14,317 nucleotides of DNA from Kiritimatiellia bacterium (GTDB lineage Bacteria > Verrucomicrobiota > Kiritimatiellia > RFP12 > UBA1067). This document shows, piece after piece, positions 12,622-14,317 of this stretch. The DNA lies in contig CAJGDE010000050.1 in assembly GCA_904502135.1 (NCBI GenBank), positions 1 through 14,317 on the forward strand, in the 5' to 3' direction. Position numbers and translations under genes: made by a program. Position 1 is the first letter of the stretch. Every line of letters begins with the position of its first letter. Below the pieces are notes generated by a model that saw nothing but the letters and a program-made list of their open reading frames with translations, did no database searches and had not been told where the DNA came from.

Positions 12622-13938
12622 CTACTCTGCTATCAATTTAACGACATAGTTGAATCGATACCCCTTCGGACGCCTGATCGCAACCGTAACCATGTCGCCA
12701 TCAACAGTCAACTTCGCTTTTTCTCCATCCCAAAGCCCATTGGCCGACTTAAACGCGCCGCTGCTCTTAAAAGTGAATGTATTCTTACCAGGAGTAACGA
12801 AGTGAAGATAAAGCTCATCACCCTTTCTCGTAGAATAAACATTCTTACCATCACCTATTCCGGCTGACGTTGTGCCATAGATCGACTCGCCATTTTTACG
12901 GAACCACTTGCCGACCTTCGCCATCACTTCAACGGCGCGAGAAGGCAACTGACCAGAGCCGTCAGGACCTATATTCATCAACAAATTACAGTTCTTGGCG
13001 GCAGCACGCGTCACCATCGCCACAACCTCCTCTGGCGTGCGGAAGGATCTCTCCGTTATACGGTAGCCCCACACGTTTTTCTGAATGACGTCGCACTGTT
13101 CGACCGGGCGATCAAGCGAAACTGGCTGATCCTTTGAATAACCTCCATCAGCATTCTCACCAGGAAGATCGCGCTCGAAAATCTGAATATCCTCCTTCGC
13201 TCGAATGGGCTGATGGTTGTTGTTTGCGGTAAGAGTTTTCTTCGAGTGGATGAAATCGTAAATAGAATCCATTTCCCAGTCAAGCGTGCGCTCCCAAACA
13301 CCGTTATTGCATTTAGCGTGCTCCCACTCACCGTCAAACCAGATATTTCCTGGGTGATAATTGTCAATGAGTTCCGCTATCTGACCTAGCATAAATTTTT
13401 TATAACTTGCGTAATCGCCCTTCTGCTTGCCGAGACATGACACCGCCACTGTGCCAGCAGGGTAATCCTTGCGGTGCCAATCCATCAGCGAATAATAGAA
13501 ATTAAGCTGCATACCCGCCTCGTCGCACGCTTTGGAAAGCTCGCCTAAAATATCGCGTTTGAAAGGCGTATTGGCGATATTGTAACCGTCATCGACCTTG
13601 GTTGGCCAAAGCGAGAAGCCGTCATGATGGCGCGATGTAATAGTTACGTACTTAGCTCCCGCGTCCTTAAAGACTCTAACCCACTCTTTCGCATCAAAGC
13701 GCGAAGGATAAAAACCGTACATCATCCGCCCGTAGGTTTCAGTATCCAAACCTGTTACCTGCTGATACCATTCTCCCTGGGCGTAATTAGCATAAAGTCC
13801 CCAGTGAATAAAAATTCCAAAGCGTTGCTCAGCGAATTTTTTGCGAGCATCAATATTCCACTGTTCCGCCTTGTATTCATTCGCCGTAGCACACAACGAG
13901 CACATCGCGAAAAACAGCGCAAAAAATCGAATATTCAT
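12622..13938 (-). CDS. secreted alpha-L-fucosidase (GH29)
   Basis: A 438-residue glycoside hydrolase family 29 enzyme that releases L-fucose from glycans outside the cytoplasm. A signal peptide covers residues 1-19 (ends CATA). Seen family motifs are RFGIFIHWGLY (39-49, H45 W46), TSRHHDGFSLW (101-111, H104 H105) and NIWFDGEW (198-205), in which D202 matches the GH29 nucleophile. A C-terminal beta domain starts at about 350, giving a compact enzyme without extra binding modules. AAGGAG lies 5 bases before the ATG and a good promoter is found upstream. It stands alone: rpsA begins 127 bases downstream with its own promoter. No fucose permease or fucose pathway gene is in view. The GH29 subfamily (A or B) cannot be fixed by eye. 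Confidence 0.95.
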   Translation of the reverse strand: MNIRFFALFFAMCSLCATANEYKAEQWNIDARKKFAEQRFGIFIHWGLYANYAQGEWYQQVTGLDTETYGRMMYGFYPSRFDAKEWVRVFKDAGAKYVTITSRHHDGFSLWPTKVDDGYNIANTPFKRDILGELSKACDEAGMQLNFYYSLMDWHRKDYPAGTVAVSCLGKQKGDYASYKKFMLGQIAELIDNYHPGNIWFDGEWEHAKCNNGVWERTLDWEMDSIYDFIHSKKTLTANNNHQPIRAKEDIQIFERDLPGENADGGYSKDQPVSLDRPVEQCDVIQKNVWGYRITERSFRTPEEVVAMVTRAAAKNCNLLMNIGPDGSGQLPSRAVEVMAKVGKWFRKNGESIYGTTSAGIGDGKNVYSTRKGDELYLHFVTPGKNTFTFKSSGAFKSANGLWDGEKAKLTVDGDMVTVAIRRPKGYRFNYVVKLIAE

Positions 13939-13943
13939 ATTTT

Positions 13944-13949
13944 CTCCTT
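13944..13949 (-). promoter_or_regulatory. strong ribosome binding site of the fucosidase gene
   Basis: AAGGAG on the minus strand, 5 bases before the ATG at 13938; near-ideal sequence and spacing, in contrast to the SD-less rpsA just downstream. Confidence 0.8.
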
Positions 13950-13973
13950 TTTAGCAAAATAAGTGTTTGTGTA

Positions 13974-14002
13974 AGTTTACCATCCTACCCCTTAGTCGTC
14001 AA
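13974..14002 (-). promoter_or_regulatory. promoter of the fucosidase gene
   Basis: On the minus strand, -35 TTGACG (14002-13997; five of six), an exact 17-base spacer, and -10 TAAACT (13979-13974; four of six). Predicted transcription start is near 13967, leaving a leader of about 28 bases with the AAGGAG site. No operator palindrome is evident around it. Confidence 0.65.
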
Positions 14003-14110
14003 GCGTCTCAGCACTTCGGTGAGCGGTTATGTCACCTGTGCAACTGCTGTAGAGTGTTGTTAGGAGAGAAAGGAGATAGTATTATCAAAACAGCGTGTTA
14101 CCTTGAATAA
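14003..14110. other. intergenic stretch with no recognised feature
   Basis: AT-richer spacer between the fucosidase promoter and the GC-rich palindrome. Stop codons interrupt all frames, and I see no convincing promoter, terminator or RNA gene. A GGAGAGAAAGGAG run on the plus strand resembles a ribosome binding site but is not followed by a usable start codon. Confidence 0.5.
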
Positions 14111-14295
14111 GTGACTTGTCAAAATGCGGCGGATGTCGCGGCAACCGTGCTCCCGCGCTTATGCGGCCGGATTGTGCGTCCTTGCGACCGCTCGACGTAC
14201 ACGAGTACGTCTTCGGGTCGCAGTCCAGCCCAATCCGCCTCGCCTAAGCATCAGTCCGCTCGGCTGACGGCCGCGATCTCCGCCGCCCTTGTCAC
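14111..14295. repeat. 185-base GC-rich nested inverted repeat (possible interspersed or MITE-like element, or structured RNA)
   Basis: A nested set of matched arms shares one centre. From outside inward: GTGAC/GTCAC (14111-14115 with 14291-14295); GCGGCGGA/TCCGCCGC (14126-14133 with 14279-14286); TCGCGGC/GCCGCGA (14136-14142 with 14270-14276); GCTTA/TAAGC (14157-14161 with 14245-14249); GGATTG/CAATCC (14169-14174 with 14231-14236); TGCGACC/GGTCGCA (14183-14189 with 14216-14222); GACGTAC/GTACGTC (14194-14200 with 14205-14211) around the loop ACGA. Composition is clearly more GC-rich than the neighbouring intergenic DNA. There is no transposase and no clear target duplication at the ends. Copy number elsewhere is unknown. 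Several frames stay open across it on both strands, so part of it may be coding. Confidence 0.6.
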
Positions 14296-14317
14296 CCTGG
14301 TCGAGTTCGTCGCGTCG

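Noticed and set aside
14111..14317. CRISPR array or tRNA-like structure in the GC-rich end
   Set aside because: There are no evenly spaced direct repeats, and the nested arms do not form a cloverleaf with anticodon and T-loop features.

Overview
The window reads as chromosomal DNA of a moderately GC-balanced, Gram-negative-type bacterium. Secreted proteins, an AsmA-like protein and a LolA-like protein indicate an outer membrane. The gene families point to the PVC superphylum, most likely a Kiritimatiellota/Lentisphaerota-type organism living on host or plant glycans. Supporting this are a Tat-exported Gfo/Idh/MocA oxidoreductase, an L28 with an enlarged loop, a GENGH-type NagB and a secreted fucosidase. 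The taxonomic placement is inference from family resemblance.

All thirteen genes lie on the minus strand, so transcription runs from right to left. From the right edge: a GC-rich, 185-base nested palindrome with no convincing gene (14111-14295); a secreted GH29 alpha-L-fucosidase with a good promoter; ribosomal protein S1 with a structured leader lacking a Shine-Dalgarno site, followed by ribosomal protein L28 and a strong terminator. Next is a five-gene unit that starts at a probable leaderless promoter: a secreted TPR protein, a LolA-like protein, an AsmA-like membrane protein, glycogen phosphorylase and RNase III. The first three overlap by 4 bases each and the rest are separated by 22 and 6 bases.

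Then come a small RRM-RGG RNA-binding protein with its own terminator, and an amino-sugar operon. That operon holds a Tat-exported Gfo/Idh/MocA oxidoreductase, a secreted alpha-helical protein of unknown function, glucosamine-6-phosphate deaminase (nagB), a sodium/solute symporter, and the start of N-acetylglucosamine-6-phosphate deacetylase (nagA), which runs off the left edge.

Functionally, the left operon fits uptake and breakdown of an N-acetylated amino sugar: symporter in, NagA removes acetate, NagB deaminates to fructose-6-phosphate. The fucosidase at the other end would release fucose from the same kind of glycan, which would suit mucin or other fucosylated polymers. The middle of the window is housekeeping (translation, RNA processing, glycogen use) mixed with envelope proteins. 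I found no tRNA, rRNA, CRISPR array, transposase or phage gene. The most unusual items are the right-edge palindrome, the possible switch in the S1 leader, the leaderless TPR gene and the shortened nagA.
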